From contig OZ251980.1 of assembly GCA_965246745.1 (NCBI GenBank), positions 2,418,001-2,482,000 of the forward strand: a stretch of 64,000 nt of DNA, given 5' to 3'. Below the pieces are notes generated by a model that had not been told where the DNA came from, did no database searches, and saw only the letters and a program-made list of their open reading frames with translations. Each line of letters opens with the position of its first letter. Within the stretch, counting starts at the first letter, position 1. This stretch comes from JANXMY01 sp965246745 (GTDB taxonomy: Bacteria > Armatimonadota > Armatimonadia > Armatimonadales > Capsulimonadaceae). This document shows positions 51,128 to 59,337 of this stretch, in pieces. Made by a program: the position numbers and the translations under genes.

Positions 51128-51176
51128 GGCGAACGATGGGACTTGAACCCACGGCCTCCAGTGCCACAAACTGGCG
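51128..51176 (-). tRNA. 3' half of tRNA-His (GUG), truncated
   Basis: The minus strand gives a complete anticodon arm (CCAGT-TTGTGGC-ACTGG, anticodon GUG), a 5-nt variable loop AGGCC, a T-arm (GTGGG-TTCAAGT-CCCAT) and the 3' acceptor strand CGTTCGC with discriminator C, which is typical of tRNA-His. The 5' acceptor strand and the D-arm are missing: the bases before the anticodon stem (GGTTTCGAAGGTC) do not fold. It is a fragment, probably the displaced end of a tRNA used as an integration site. Confidence 0.75.
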
Positions 51177-51224
51177 ACCTTCGAAACCTGCCCCGCAAAA
51201 AAGTTTTACTCTCACGAATGCACC

Positions 51225-51253
51225 AGTATAGCACATCTGGACGCGCTTTGCAA
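51225..51253 (-). promoter_or_regulatory. Promoter reading into the tRNA-His fragment
   Basis: On the minus strand TTGCAA, 17 nt, then TATACT. It could now transcribe the truncated tRNA. Confidence 0.5.
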
Positions 51254-51271
51254 TCGTAAGCCAAAAGTTAA

Positions 51272-51745
51272 TTAGGGCGTGTCTTGCTCCATATCCTCGT
51301 GCTTAGAATCATCGCGGTTGAAGTCATCGCGTAGCAATATGGCGTTATGCCGACTGCCTTGACCATTGCTGACCGCGAGCCTAGTATGCGTCTCCAGGAT
51401 CGTGTGCATGATGATCTCCTGTTGCATCTCGGGCAAATGAGGAAAATAGGTCGCAATCGCTTCCATGCGCATTTTTATTTTTTCATCCTCTGATGGGGCA
51501 AGGTAAAAATAGGATATGGGCACGCGCAATATTTCCGCCAAAAACTCCAGGTCACCCGCATTAATCTCCCCAATTCCAACCTCGTACTGGCTGACCGCTG
51601 CGCGGCTCACTCCAAATGCTTCTGCTAATTGCGTCTGGGTCATGCCCAGCAATTGGCGTTGCTGGGCAATACGTTTGCCGATGATGGCACGCGTGTTGCG
51701 CTGTGTACGACGTTCAAAATTCGGCCCTTTTATTTTGCTCGGCAT
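51272..51745 (-). CDS. XRE-family transcriptional regulator
   Basis: The protein has 157 residues. The helix-turn-helix (IAQQRQLLGMTQTQLAEAFG, VSRAAVSQYEVG, about 26-58) is canonical. The C-terminal part (FLAEILRVPISYFYLAPSED) resembles repressor dimerisation regions. It lies 28 nt downstream of the nuclease operon on the same strand and may be its last gene and regulator. Confidence 0.9.
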   Translation of the reverse strand: MPSKIKGPNFERRTQRNTRAIIGKRIAQQRQLLGMTQTQLAEAFGVSRAAVSQYEVGIGEINAGDLEFLAEILRVPISYFYLAPSEDEKIKMRMEAIATYFPHLPEMQQEIIMHTILETHTRLAVSNGQGSRHNAILLRDDFNRDDSKHEDMEQDTP

Positions 51746-51773
51746 AGTAACAGTTTACCCGAAGGCGAATTAC

Positions 51774-52049
51774 TTATAGTGTCCCGCTGGGATTTTCCAC
51801 GTCAGGGATAGGCATCCCCGTCCTCGTAACTCTTACGACGCGCGGGAGGGCGAGCGCGTCTCGGGCCGTGTTTGAATCCAAAAACCGAACAACCTGTGCT
51901 AAAAGTCGCCTGTGGAGCATCACGCCACCGCCCACGGGCGTGATGCCCATGATGCCGTGGACCGTACCCAGGATGCTGACATGATCTACGCCAATCACGC
52001 ACTGGAAATCGCCCTCATCATAATGAACCCGATTTTTCTCGTCGGTCAT
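51774..52049 (-). CDS. Hypothetical protein in the nuclease operon
   Basis: The protein has 91 residues starting MTDEKNRVHYDEGDFQCVIG; the ATG overlaps the upstream stop (ATGA). It looks strand-rich (GVDHVSILGTVHGIMGITP) and ends ENPSGTL. No family is recognised. Its tight coupling suggests it works with the two nucleases. Confidence 0.65.
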   Translation of the reverse strand: MTDEKNRVHYDEGDFQCVIGVDHVSILGTVHGIMGITPVGGGVMLHRRLLAQVVRFLDSNTARDALALPRVVRVTRTGMPIPDVENPSGTL

Positions 52050-52591
52050 AACCGCTCCTCAATCTGCTTCACAATCTCGGCCATATCGGTCTCATCAGCG
52101 CACACGACAATGCCAGCCCAGCCCAGCCGCGCCAGTCGATCAATTTGGTCTTGAGCATGGCGTACCGTCTGGGGATCGCGGCGTCGCTTGATTTCGACAA
52201 CCAGCCGTGCTTTTGAGATTGAAATCACGATGTCTGCCTGATAATCCTCGCCGATTTTGCGTTCAGTCAATATATCCGCACCAGGCAGGGCGGCACGCAG
52301 AGCGGCGACCAGGCGCTCCTGAAACTTCTTTTCCACGTCTTCCCCCTCTTGGACGGCCACGACATCATCTTCTAAGTCTTTATCATCTGGCCCACTAACC
52401 CCGTTCGGAACCAACGCGATCTCTGGGGCCATCCCAGTGTTCGCCATAAGCGAGAAGGCGGACTCGGCTACCATCTGCATCGCCTCGGTCGCGCCAGGGC
52501 CTTTTAATGTTATTCCAGCCTGTTGCTCCCATTTGCCGCCTGTGGCCGTCGGGTGGCGAAAATACACACGGATTCTTGTGGTTTTTTCCAT
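52046..52591 (-). CDS. PD-(D/E)XK nuclease-like protein
   Basis: The protein has 181 residues from the ATG at 52589-52591 (TGATG overlap). An N-terminal half of unknown fold is followed by a likely restriction-endonuclease-like domain: FQERLVAALRAALPG (helix with Glu), then DYQADIVISISKARLVVEIK giving the D...E-x-K triad, and a helix HAQDQIDRLARLGWAG. This is how type II and Mrr-like nucleases appear. The target is unknown. Confidence 0.7.
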   Translation of the reverse strand: MEKTTRIRVYFRHPTATGGKWEQQAGITLKGPGATEAMQMVAESAFSLMANTGMAPEIALVPNGVSGPDDKDLEDDVVAVQEGEDVEKKFQERLVAALRAALPGADILTERKIGEDYQADIVISISKARLVVEIKRRRDPQTVRHAQDQIDRLARLGWAGIVVCADETDMAEIVKQIEERL

Positions 52592-53424
52592 CAGGTCCGC
52601 GTCTCCCTCTCTGCTGCCACAGCATCGCCGTCTATCCCCTCCGCAGGGAGCGAGGTGCAGTCGTCGCGGAGTGAGCAGTAGGTGCATTGCGCCCCAGGGA
52701 TCGCGGGGTACTCGGTTGCATAGAGCACACGCATAGCCCGCTGGAGGATGATCTGTGACTGGCCCTGCACGTCCTCCCATTCCACCGTTTCCCGCACAAC
52801 CCGATAGTCTTCGTCCAAAAAATCGTACTCGACCGCCCAAGACGTGAGGCCGCGCCCCTGGTACATTTTTCGCGCAACCCAGAGCTGGAGGTACGCTTCT
52901 TTCAAAGAAATTTTTTGTGCTGTAGTCTTGGATTCGCGGACGATTCCTCGGTGCGGCTCGCTGGCGCGTACAAGTGTGCGGTCCAGGGTCGCGGACACGA
53001 CAAAAAGCACCTCCCCCGTCTTCTTATCCGTCACCTCGAACTGTCCCTGGCGCTCTATGTCCAGCGTCCCCTCGATTGCCTCCTCGTCGTCTGCGTTGAT
53101 GAATCCATGTACGCTGGTGATCACTCGGCCTACGGCCTCCTGGCGATCCGTCCCCTGGGGCCACTTCGTGGCCCAGACAGCATCCAGGGCCTGCGCGGGA
53201 AGGCGCGATAGGTTCAACTCGTGCCCACGTCGGTCTCCATACAGGTCATGCAAAACAGTATGCACGGCGAGTCCGTTGGCGACCGCATAAATAACGTCCC
53301 GTTTGCCCCAGTTGCGGTCAATGCGGGTGTGTTTGTACTTACGAGGGCAGGCCAAGTCCCCGATGCTGGACACGGTGAGACGTGGAGCCGCCGTGCGGAC
53401 CACCTCTTTGGAATTCAGAGACAT
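52591..53424 (-). CDS. Cas4/RecB-like PD-(D/E)XK nuclease with cysteine cluster
   Basis: The protein has 277 residues from MSLNSKEVVRT at 53422-53424. An N-terminal cysteine (LACPRKYKH, about 26) and a C-terminal QCTYCSLRDDC triplet give the four cysteines of a Cas4/AddB-type 4Fe-4S cluster. Nuclease motifs are complete: GLAVHTVLHD (His), VSATLDRTLV (Asp), IVRESKTT (E-x-K) and QLWVARKM (Gln). It is not near a CRISPR array, so it is a solo Cas4-like exonuclease in an accessory operon. Confidence 0.82.
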   Translation of the reverse strand: MSLNSKEVVRTAAPRLTVSSIGDLACPRKYKHTRIDRNWGKRDVIYAVANGLAVHTVLHDLYGDRRGHELNLSRLPAQALDAVWATKWPQGTDRQEAVGRVITSVHGFINADDEEAIEGTLDIERQGQFEVTDKKTGEVLFVVSATLDRTLVRASEPHRGIVRESKTTAQKISLKEAYLQLWVARKMYQGRGLTSWAVEYDFLDEDYRVVRETVEWEDVQGQSQIILQRAMRVLYATEYPAIPGAQCTYCSLRDDCTSLPAEGIDGDAVAAERETRT

Positions 53425-54014
53425 TTCGATCCTCCCGCCGTCGCCAACTCGCGCGACCCCTCGCCGCCCAGGTAGCACATGTATGGTGCCACGATCTCCG
53501 CCATGCGCTCACTGGAGACCATTTCTGCGTCTACGACCTCTGACGACGTATGGTCGTGGATCGCGCGGTACGCCTCATTCACGTACATCGCCCCGCCCGA
53601 GTCGTCCAACAGGAGGCATACGTCGAGAAGTTCGTCCTCGACTGGACGGCCCATCGCCATCACGCGGTCTACATAGGCGGGAAGGGCGCGCACGGTCACG
53701 GTGTGGGGGTGAAGCGCGAGGCGGGCGCGGAGGAGCGGGTGCTGGGGGACGGAGCGGCGGTGGATCAGCCAGTCCTCGATCTCGGAGGCGGTCTCGCGGA
53801 ACCAGCAGGCGATGTCGGGGAAATCAGGCTGCGCCGTCAGCGCCTCCTCCAGATGCCACTGCACCAGGCGAGTCGCCCAGGACGCAGCGTCGAAGATAAG
53901 GTAATGGAACGGCACCTGACGCAGCCTGATGCGGTCGCCGCCCAGGACCAATAGATTGAGCGATAATGGGGTAGTGCGCGCCAGACGTATCCGCTCATGC
54001 TCTGGGTTTGTCAT
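53415..54014 (-). CDS. Hypothetical protein, first gene of the nuclease operon
   Basis: The protein has 199 residues, starting MTNPEHERIRLARTTPLSLN, and overlaps the Cas4-like gene by 10 nt. The middle is helical (ATRLVQWHLEEALTAQPDF) with later acidic stretches (VEDELLDVCLLLDDSGG). No family is recognised. Position at the head of the operon suggests a sensor or specificity role. Confidence 0.65.
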   Translation of the reverse strand: MTNPEHERIRLARTTPLSLNLLVLGGDRIRLRQVPFHYLIFDAASWATRLVQWHLEEALTAQPDFPDIACWFRETASEIEDWLIHRRSVPQHPLLRARLALHPHTVTVRALPAYVDRVMAMGRPVEDELLDVCLLLDDSGGAMYVNEAYRAIHDHTSSEVVDAEMVSSERMAEIVAPYMCYLGGEGSRELATAGGSKCL

Positions 54015-54050
54015 GCAGTCGCCTTTTCTTCACCAGTAGAACTACTTGGT

Positions 54051-54084
54051 ATTCTTTTTGAGATAGTTTATCTCAAAATAGAAT
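54051..54084. promoter_or_regulatory. Palindromic operator between nuclease operon and XRE gene
   Basis: TTTTGAGATA and TATCTCAAAA are perfect arms around GTT, extended by ATTCT/AGAAT with one bulged base. It sits in the divergent promoter region 37 nt from the nuclease operon start and 50 nt from the XRE start, the usual place for a shared operator. Confidence 0.75.
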
Positions 54085-54133
54085 GATTGTCAAGTCGAAG
54101 CGAGCGTTCTATGGTATATTTTTCATTACACCC

Positions 54134-54373
54134 ATGACAGACATAAACGCCGACGACAAACTAGTGGCCGTAATGCTGCGTAAACGGCGGCGCGACTTAG
54201 AAATTTCACAGCAGGCCGTGGCCGAGCGCGCTGGCATGGTGCAATCGGTGGTCAGCAAAATAGAGGCGGGTGATAGGAAGGTCTCGGTCGGCGAGCTTCG
54301 GGCCATCCTCCAGGCACTGGACCTGCGCCTGGACGAATTCGTGGGCGAATTTTTGGCGCGCACGAAAGCATGA
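54134..54373 (+). CDS. XRE-family regulator (small, divergent)
   Basis: The protein has 79 residues from MTDINADDKLV at 54134. The helix-turn-helix (RRDLEISQQAVAERAGMVQS, VVSKIEAGDRKVSVGEL) covers most of the protein. It is divergent from the nuclease operon and very likely binds the palindrome between them. Confidence 0.88.
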   Translation: MTDINADDKLVAVMLRKRRRDLEISQQAVAERAGMVQSVVSKIEAGDRKVSVGELRAILQALDLRLDEFVGEFLARTKA

Positions 54374-54742
54374 CGGTTCCGATGTACGTTGAACCTGATA
54401 TATATTATTCGCTCTTCGGGAACTAAATTCATGGACTTGGTGATGTAAGAACACGCAAGGCGCGAGCCTATCGTAACCTCAAACAAACTTTTGGCCCGCA
54501 GGGAAAAAATTCTTTTCCCTGCGGGCCCCTTTTTTGCCAAAGTCCCGAGGCGTGTCCCTGCCTCAAACACTACGGTGAGTTTTTCGAACAGTTCCTACGG
54601 CGTGATTGGTTGTCTGATTCATGTCACCCGACTCTAGGCATATTAGAATAGGGGGCACCGACGGTGCCAAGGACGCGCGAGGCGAACCCAGTATGCGTCC
54701 ACCCGTGTAACGCCGTTCACGAAAGCAAAAGGATTATACAAC
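54374..54742. other. Intergenic region with terminator
   Basis: Apart from the terminator at 54493-54535 and a short GGCACC-GAC-GGTGCC palindrome at 54654-54668 I see no gene here. Confidence 0.6.
54493..54535 (+). terminator. Intrinsic terminator after the XRE gene
   Basis: GGCCCGCAGGGAAAA and TTTTCCCTGCGGGCC form a 15-bp stem followed by CCTTTTTT. Confidence 0.93.
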
Positions 54743-55195
54743 ATGGTTTATCCTGAGGACCCGATCCCCAAGGCCAGCGCAATTTCGGATACCAAACCGA
54801 GCGAGGAGACGGAAGAATTCTGGTTGCATGCGAATTCTGAGAACGACCGTTATCCGAAGCACACCGCCCGCGGAGGCAAGTGGAATGTTTTCGTTCCTAA
54901 CGCACAAGCGGATGCGTTTTGGGCAAAGATCAAGGCGGCGCTTGCGGACGGCAGACTCGGTGACCGCGCCAAGGTTTCAACAGCCAGGCCGAACGCCAAC
55001 TCAAACAACCCAAACAAAAGCGTGATCATCGTATACACCTATGACGGCGACGATGAAGAGGACGTTTGGCGAGTCCGCGAGGCGCTGAGGCAACTCGGCG
55101 TTACAGAGAAAATAGGATGGAAGGCAGACCATGCGACACGACAGGGCTTGTATCAGGTTCGCGGCCACACGAGGGTGAGCCGATACTGGGGATAA
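54743..55195 (+). CDS. Possible BLES03/DUF1917-like protein
   Basis: The protein has 150 residues, starting MVYPEDPIPKAS. The core reads GGKWNVFVPNAQADAFWAKI, then SVIIVYTYDGDDEEDVWRVR and GWKADHATRQGLYQ. The W-x-V/phosphate-like loop and the paired strands resemble the BLES03/DUF1917 group, which databases sometimes label phosphothreonine-lyase-like. I consider this a weak match. It stands alone on the plus strand. Confidence 0.55.
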   Translation: MVYPEDPIPKASAISDTKPSEETEEFWLHANSENDRYPKHTARGGKWNVFVPNAQADAFWAKIKAALADGRLGDRAKVSTARPNANSNNPNKSVIIVYTYDGDDEEDVWRVREALRQLGVTEKIGWKADHATRQGLYQVRGHTRVSRYWG

Positions 55196-55259
55196 GACTG
55201 TCGGAGGGGATGATGGACCCTTATCCCCCGATGGTGCGATGATTCCTTGCTACCCGTCA

Positions 55260-55322
55260 CAACCACAGAGACCCCCGAAATCGCGACGCTGGCGCGGTAT
55301 CATGGGTCTCTTGGTGTGGTTG
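55260..55322. terminator. Long stem-loop between convergent genes
   Basis: CAACCACAGAGACCC pairs with GGGTCTCTTGGTGTGGTTG around a 29-nt loop containing a GCG/CGC stem. It separates two convergent genes and may stop transcription from both sides, though U-runs are weak. Confidence 0.5.
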
Positions 55323-55335
55323 CACGGCGGGCGCA

Positions 55336-55797
55336 CTAACGGAGGCTTCTAGGGATTTCTTCGCCGTCATCCTCTTCCGCCCCGTCGTCGTTCTCATCGT
55401 CGTAATCGTCCTCAGTCACAAATCCTGACATGCCAGTGTAAGGGCCAGGGCGGTGGCGCTGACCCGTCATGGGCGGCAGTGTTCCCAGGATGCGGGGCAT
55501 ATTTTCCATTGCCTCGATCAGCGCAAATGTGTTGTCTACGGTGAGGACAAAGACATCGTTAAGGATTCGGGCGCGCTCATAGAGTGCAATTTTTTCGTCT
55601 GGTGTGTCTGGATTGGAGACATCGGCGGCATGATTCCGAAAATCCTCGACCTGTTTGAAATAATCCACGATTGAGTCGAAATACAGCGTATACTCGCCCC
55701 CGCTCGCGGCCACGAATTTCAAAAGAATGTGGTCGCGCCTGGGCATCACCGTGATCGTGTCGCCTGCTTTTGTTGTAATTGATTTGTCCTGGGCCAT
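55336..55797 (-). CDS. Hypothetical acidic-tailed protein
   Basis: The protein has 153 residues from MAQDKSITTKAGD at 55795-55797, preferred over an upstream ATG because GGAGG lies 5 nt before it. The N-terminal strands (TITVMPRRDHILLKFVAASG) look like a small beta-domain; the tail (TEDDYDDENDDGAEEDDGEE) is strongly acidic. No family is recognised. Confidence 0.6.
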   Translation of the reverse strand: MAQDKSITTKAGDTITVMPRRDHILLKFVAASGGEYTLYFDSIVDYFKQVEDFRNHAADVSNPDTPDEKIALYERARILNDVFVLTVDNTFALIEAMENMPRILGTLPPMTGQRHRPGPYTGMSGFVTEDDYDDENDDGAEEDDGEEIPRSLR

Positions 55798-55997
55798 CGT
55801 CGCCTCCATCGTCGTGTTGATGCTCGCTTATTCGCCATCGGCTTGCGGATTCCTGCCCGCTGAAGTTTGATGCAGGTCGGGCATATCGGCAGAACGACCA
55901 TTTGTGCTCGGGGCAGACGAGCGCCAGCATTGCGTTTGAGCGGCGGCGAAGGAGTACGGTGCGGTGAGGGATTGGTGACGCGGAGTGTTTCACTTCG

Positions 55998-56879
55998 CTA
56001 ACCAGAGATGGACCCACTCAGTTTTTCTTCATCACTGATTGGCAACGATTTTTTAACGGACGACCAGTGGTTAATGTCGTCCTGGATCATCTGCCTGGGC
56101 GTCATACCAGCCTGGGTCTCGTCACGATCATGGGGCATTTTCCCGTCGCTGGTATTTTCCAGTATGGATCGAGATGCGTCTGACATCCTCCCATACGCAC
56201 GGTTTGCGACGGCAAGGTCCTGGTTCATGCCGTTTATCGCTTCTGACAATACGGCGTCTTTGGTCATGGCGTCGTCGAGGTCTGGCATGACTTCATACTT
56301 CTGCATCAGATTGAGATTAATGCGCTGGGCGTGCTCGGTCGCTTGGCCGTACTCGTTGGACGCCTGCAACTGGTCAGGCGTCTCGCGATTCTCGGTCATG
56401 GGCGCGACAGACATCTGCGCGTCACCGCCCGAAACTGTTCCCGCCATGGGTACCCCCGTGTGTTCCACATCAGGTTTCGGCTTCGGTGCGGGCACCAGCA
56501 CCATCGGCGCAGGCATGGCTGGAGCGGCTGGCTGGACTGGGACATGCAGGCGTGGGGTGCTCGCGACACGGACTTCGGCGGCACGAGCGGCACGAGCGGC
56601 GTTCCCTGGTGCGGCGAGCGCATTGTAGTGGCTGATCGCCCCGCCTATCGTGGGCACAGCGAGGGCAAAGGCAAATACCCCTGCGGCAGCGGCTTTTACG
56701 CCTGGGCTAAGTCCGACCAGCCATTGGACGACGGCAGGGCGCGTGTCTTGCGCCGACGGCCAATAGTTGCTGGGTGCATTGGGAGTCCAAGCGGGCACGA
56801 CATCAAAAATTTGCCCGCATCGGCACATTGTTTGACCGACCTGGAGTGGGCAACGACAACTGTTACAATAAAACTGCAT
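55998..56879 (-). CDS. Zinc-ribbon membrane protein, function unknown
   Basis: The protein has 293 residues from MQFYCNSCRCPLQVG; GGAGG lies 5 nt before the ATG. The N-terminal CNSC and MCRCG pairs form a zinc ribbon, followed by one transmembrane helix (VKAAAAGVFAFALAVPTIGG). A Pro/Ala-rich linker leads to a helical C-terminal region. Such zinc-ribbon plus membrane proteins are common but uncharacterised. It is in a row with two lipoprotein genes. Confidence 0.65.
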   Translation of the reverse strand: MQFYCNSCRCPLQVGQTMCRCGQIFDVVPAWTPNAPSNYWPSAQDTRPAVVQWLVGLSPGVKAAAAGVFAFALAVPTIGGAISHYNALAAPGNAARAARAAEVRVASTPRLHVPVQPAAPAMPAPMVLVPAPKPKPDVEHTGVPMAGTVSGGDAQMSVAPMTENRETPDQLQASNEYGQATEHAQRINLNLMQKYEVMPDLDDAMTKDAVLSEAINGMNQDLAVANRAYGRMSDASRSILENTSDGKMPHDRDETQAGMTPRQMIQDDINHWSSVKKSLPISDEEKLSGSISG

Positions 56880-56912
56880 AAGGACCTCCAGAATGCGAAT
56901 ATCGTCCACGCT

Positions 56913-57347
56913 TTATTGTCGAATATACACGAGGGACCCATTGCTCGTGGTCTGAGTGAGAGACTGACCGTTATCCCCAACGGTCAAAAGGACGACGTCG
57001 CCGCTTTTGGCGTCGGGGTCCTCGCCGTGGAGGAGCATCCACATTCGGCCAGTGGATGTCAGGTTCCCGCCGCTGACACGGACCGTGGTGCCGACGAGGG
57101 TGTATTTCATCCCAGTCGCCACTCTGGTTCCAGTGACGGTTTTTGTGGGTGCATCATAGGTGCCGTTCAGGTCCATGTCGCACCCACTTCTATCGAAGGT
57201 CAATAACGCATTCGTGCCGTTTGGCAGCGACGCGATGTACACCCCGTGCAACGCGATCACGGAAGCGGTGCCGCACCCGCTAAGCAGGGAGGCGATAAAA
57301 CCGAGCAGGAGAGCAGCGTAGAGAGATGCTGCTTGTTTCTTGGACAT
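56913..57347 (-). CDS. Small lipoprotein, function unknown
   Basis: The protein has 144 residues starting MSKKQAASLYAALLLG; GGAGG lies 9 nt before this ATG, better than the ATG two codons earlier. LLSGCG is a clear lipobox (Cys at about 25). The mature part is strand-rich (GVYIASLPNGTNALLTFDRS), resembling a small beta-sandwich. It probably sits on the membrane with its neighbours' products. Confidence 0.65.
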   Translation of the reverse strand: MSKKQAASLYAALLLGFIASLLSGCGTASVIALHGVYIASLPNGTNALLTFDRSGCDMDLNGTYDAPTKTVTGTRVATGMKYTLVGTTVRVSGGNLTSTGRMWMLLHGEDPDAKSGDVVLLTVGDNGQSLTQTTSNGSLVYIRQ

Positions 57348-57434
57348 GATCATAAACCTCCAAAGCAGGTGCGGAAGCGCTACAAGTCGGCGAACAACGT
57401 GAGACAGTCACTGCCGATCCTGCTATTTTGCCTC

Positions 57435-58085
57435 TTATCGATTTACATCTCGCAGTCGATTTGCGAGTTTTTGGTCCGCATCTTCTTTGTTCTGCCGATT
57501 GATGTCATTCTCAAGTCCCTGGTTCGGGTCGGGAGTATGGGTCGGATTGAGCATATCTTCGGTCTCGCTGACATTGCGTGCTTCTGCGGCATCGTTCATT
57601 TTTTTCTGAGAGTCCCGTTGCCGCTGAACCACTTTTTCATCGTGGATTTGCGCTCTTTGTGTCCTGATAAGCAGGCGCTTCGCTTCCAGATTGGTACTGT
57701 CGGCTTTCAGGGCCGAATGAAATTCAGTTTCGGCGAAAGTGTACGCGCTGGTTTGGCTCGCCTCAACCCCCTTGTATTCATGAGCGCGTGAGATATTGCG
57801 CCGCACATAAGCATCACTGCCTTGAGAGGACACAGTCCCATGCGGGAGGCCAGAGTCCAGTGCCATCGTATACAAAGTGATCGCGTCATCCCAGGAGTGG
57901 CTTTTGAAGGCTTGATCGGCTTGGACTATCAATGATGGTGATGCGGGCGGGGCGACGGCGGGGGGTGCTGAGGAGACGGGCAGCGTAGCGTCAGGCTTTG
58001 CTCCGCATCCTGACAGGAGCGGGAGAGTGACACAAAGCATGGGAAGGGCAAACAGTAAACGGGCTTTCGCGCTGCAAAACTGCAT
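57435..58085 (-). CDS. Lipoprotein with helical repeats
   Basis: The protein has 216 residues from MQFCSAKARLLFALPMLC, with GAGGT before the ATG. LLSGCG is the lipobox. The mature part has TPR-like helices (ADQAFKSHSWDDAITLYTMA, then FAETEFHSALKADSTNLEAK) and a charged coiled-coil C-terminus. Its leader (GAGGTCATTATGCAGTTT) resembles that of the zinc-ribbon gene, hinting at common ancestry of the upstream regions. Confidence 0.65.
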   Translation of the reverse strand: MQFCSAKARLLFALPMLCVTLPLLSGCGAKPDATLPVSSAPPAVAPPASPSLIVQADQAFKSHSWDDAITLYTMALDSGLPHGTVSSQGSDAYVRRNISRAHEYKGVEASQTSAYTFAETEFHSALKADSTNLEAKRLLIRTQRAQIHDEKVVQRQRDSQKKMNDAAEARNVSETEDMLNPTHTPDPNQGLENDINRQNKEDADQKLANRLRDVNR

Positions 58086-58207
58086 AATGACCTCGAAATA
58101 TGAGTAGTGCCCCAAATAAGCGGCCTAGCATTCATTATAGCAGTTTTCTTAGCCAATTACAACTATAGTGCATAGCGCAGTAGAAAGAAATTCTTTATGC
58201 TTGTTCT

Positions 58208-58438
58208 ATGCGGAAGAAGTCAGTGCTCGCGCAAAAATTCGGAGAATATGTTCGGAGGTTACGAATCGAAAGGAATCTGAGTCAAGAGGAATTGGCTTTT
58301 CGTTGCGAACGGAGTCTCAATTTTGTGTCGGAGATCGAAACGGGTAAGCGCAACCCGTCACTGGACACCGTAGCGTCGATTTGTGCTGCGCTAGAAGTAA
58401 CGCTGGTGGAATTTTTCAGGGGCATGGAACAGGTTTAA
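58208..58438 (+). CDS. XRE-family regulator (third)
   Basis: The protein has 76 residues, almost entirely the helix-turn-helix: FGEYVRRLRIERNLSQEELA, then SLNFVSEIETGKRNPSLDTV. It resembles phage Cro/C1 or restriction-modification controller proteins. It stands divergent from the lipoprotein genes and may repress them. Confidence 0.9.
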   Translation: MRKKSVLAQKFGEYVRRLRIERNLSQEELAFRCERSLNFVSEIETGKRNPSLDTVASICAALEVTLVEFFRGMEQV

Positions 58439-58458
58439 GTGCTGGCGAAGAACGAAGG

Positions 58459-58486
58459 AGGTCTCAGCGATACTGAGACCCCCCTT
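58459..58486 (+). terminator. Intrinsic terminator
   Basis: GGTCTCAG and CTGAGACC around a 5-nt loop, 21 nt after the XRE stop; the following tract is C-rich then CTT, so termination may be modest. Confidence 0.6.
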
Positions 58487-58657
58487 CTACCGCTTACGCA
58501 AGGGTACGCCAGGCTCTGAACCTGGCACGGGATTATGGAGATTGGGCAGGCGTCAATCGGCAATCCTGTTGCTCGGAGCGTCCAGCCTACGCATGGCCGT
58601 CAAACCGTTGCCTGCCCATGCGATCTATTTCCCCTGCCTTTGTGAGTATCGTTCGAA

Positions 58658-59002
58658 TCAGTCGAGCGCGTTGCTCAACAGATGGTTTGCCAGCGAAAGC
58701 ACAACGCTTTCTTTCCCAGCAATGCCCCCCTCTACCGTCAGCCGCAAGTCCACGGAGATTTCGTTGACTTCCGCTTCAAGTTTCCAGCCATTGCCAGATT
58801 TGAGGATAAATTCGTCCTCGAAGGCGCGGGATTCCAAATAGTTGTACCAGATCGGCTCAGTGCAAAAGCCATATTCTCCATCGGGCATCATCCAGGTCAG
58901 GTCGGCGACAAAGTTGCCCCGTGCCCCCATCAGGCTAATCGTCGCGTTCTCGCTGTATGCCGATGCAATGAATTTACGAGCATCAACTTTTTCGGTAAGC
59001 AT
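58658..59002 (-). CDS. Hypothetical protein
   Basis: The protein has 114 residues, starting MLTEKVDARKFIASAYSENA. The sequence is strand-rich (ATISLMGARGNFVADLTWMM, then NEISVDLRLTVEGG) without motifs, membrane segments or signal. No family is recognised. Confidence 0.5.
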   Translation of the reverse strand: MLTEKVDARKFIASAYSENATISLMGARGNFVADLTWMMPDGEYGFCTEPIWYNYLESRAFEDEFILKSGNGWKLEAEVNEISVDLRLTVEGGIAGKESVVLSLANHLLSNALD

Positions 59003-59300
59003 TTTGTTTCCGTTCTATTCTTGCAGAGCGGAAATCCCAGGCGGGGACCGATCCCGTCTAGGATTTCCAGTTGCTTGGCTGAATGAAATCTTTTCGTCCC
59101 GCATGTCGGTCGCATACAGAAACAGCCGCGCGTTCAGGGAGCCACCCTGCCCGCATCGATTTATAGGACTGTGCTGTACCTTGGCTTCTTTGTCGTGCGT
59201 TTAGTTTGGAATGGCACACGACAGATAGTTTTACAGATAATTTTATGGCGATCCGTAAATTGCTGATGTTGGCTTTTTGGTGATGTTGGCTTTTCAATTT
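59003..59300. other. Gap with no confident gene
   Basis: A basic 89-residue frame exists on the minus strand (59058-59327) but it runs through the terminator palindrome and has no ribosome site. I see no real gene. Confidence 0.5.
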
Positions 59301-59337
59301 CACAAGCCCGTTGAGAAATCTTCTCAACGGGCTTGTG
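59301..59337. terminator. Strong palindrome, probable bidirectional terminator
   Basis: CACAAGCCCGTTGAGAA and its exact complement TTCTCAACGGGCTTGTG with a 3-nt loop; 17 perfect pairs. Confidence 0.75.

Noticed and set aside
51128..51253. Complete tRNA-His gene
   Set aside because: The bases before the anticodon stem cannot form an acceptor strand or D-arm, so only the 3' half is called.
50476..51264. Long minus-strand frame with repeated five-residue units (CADFF/YADFF)
   Set aside because: It is a by-product of the 15-bp tandem repeat and runs through the tRNA-His fragment and the terminator; no ribosome site or homology.
52591..53424. Cas4-like gene as evidence for a CRISPR-Cas locus
   Set aside because: No repeat array, Cas1, Cas2 or effector gene is present in the window.
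59058..59327. 89-residue basic minus-strand frame
   Set aside because: It runs through the perfect palindrome and has no start signal.
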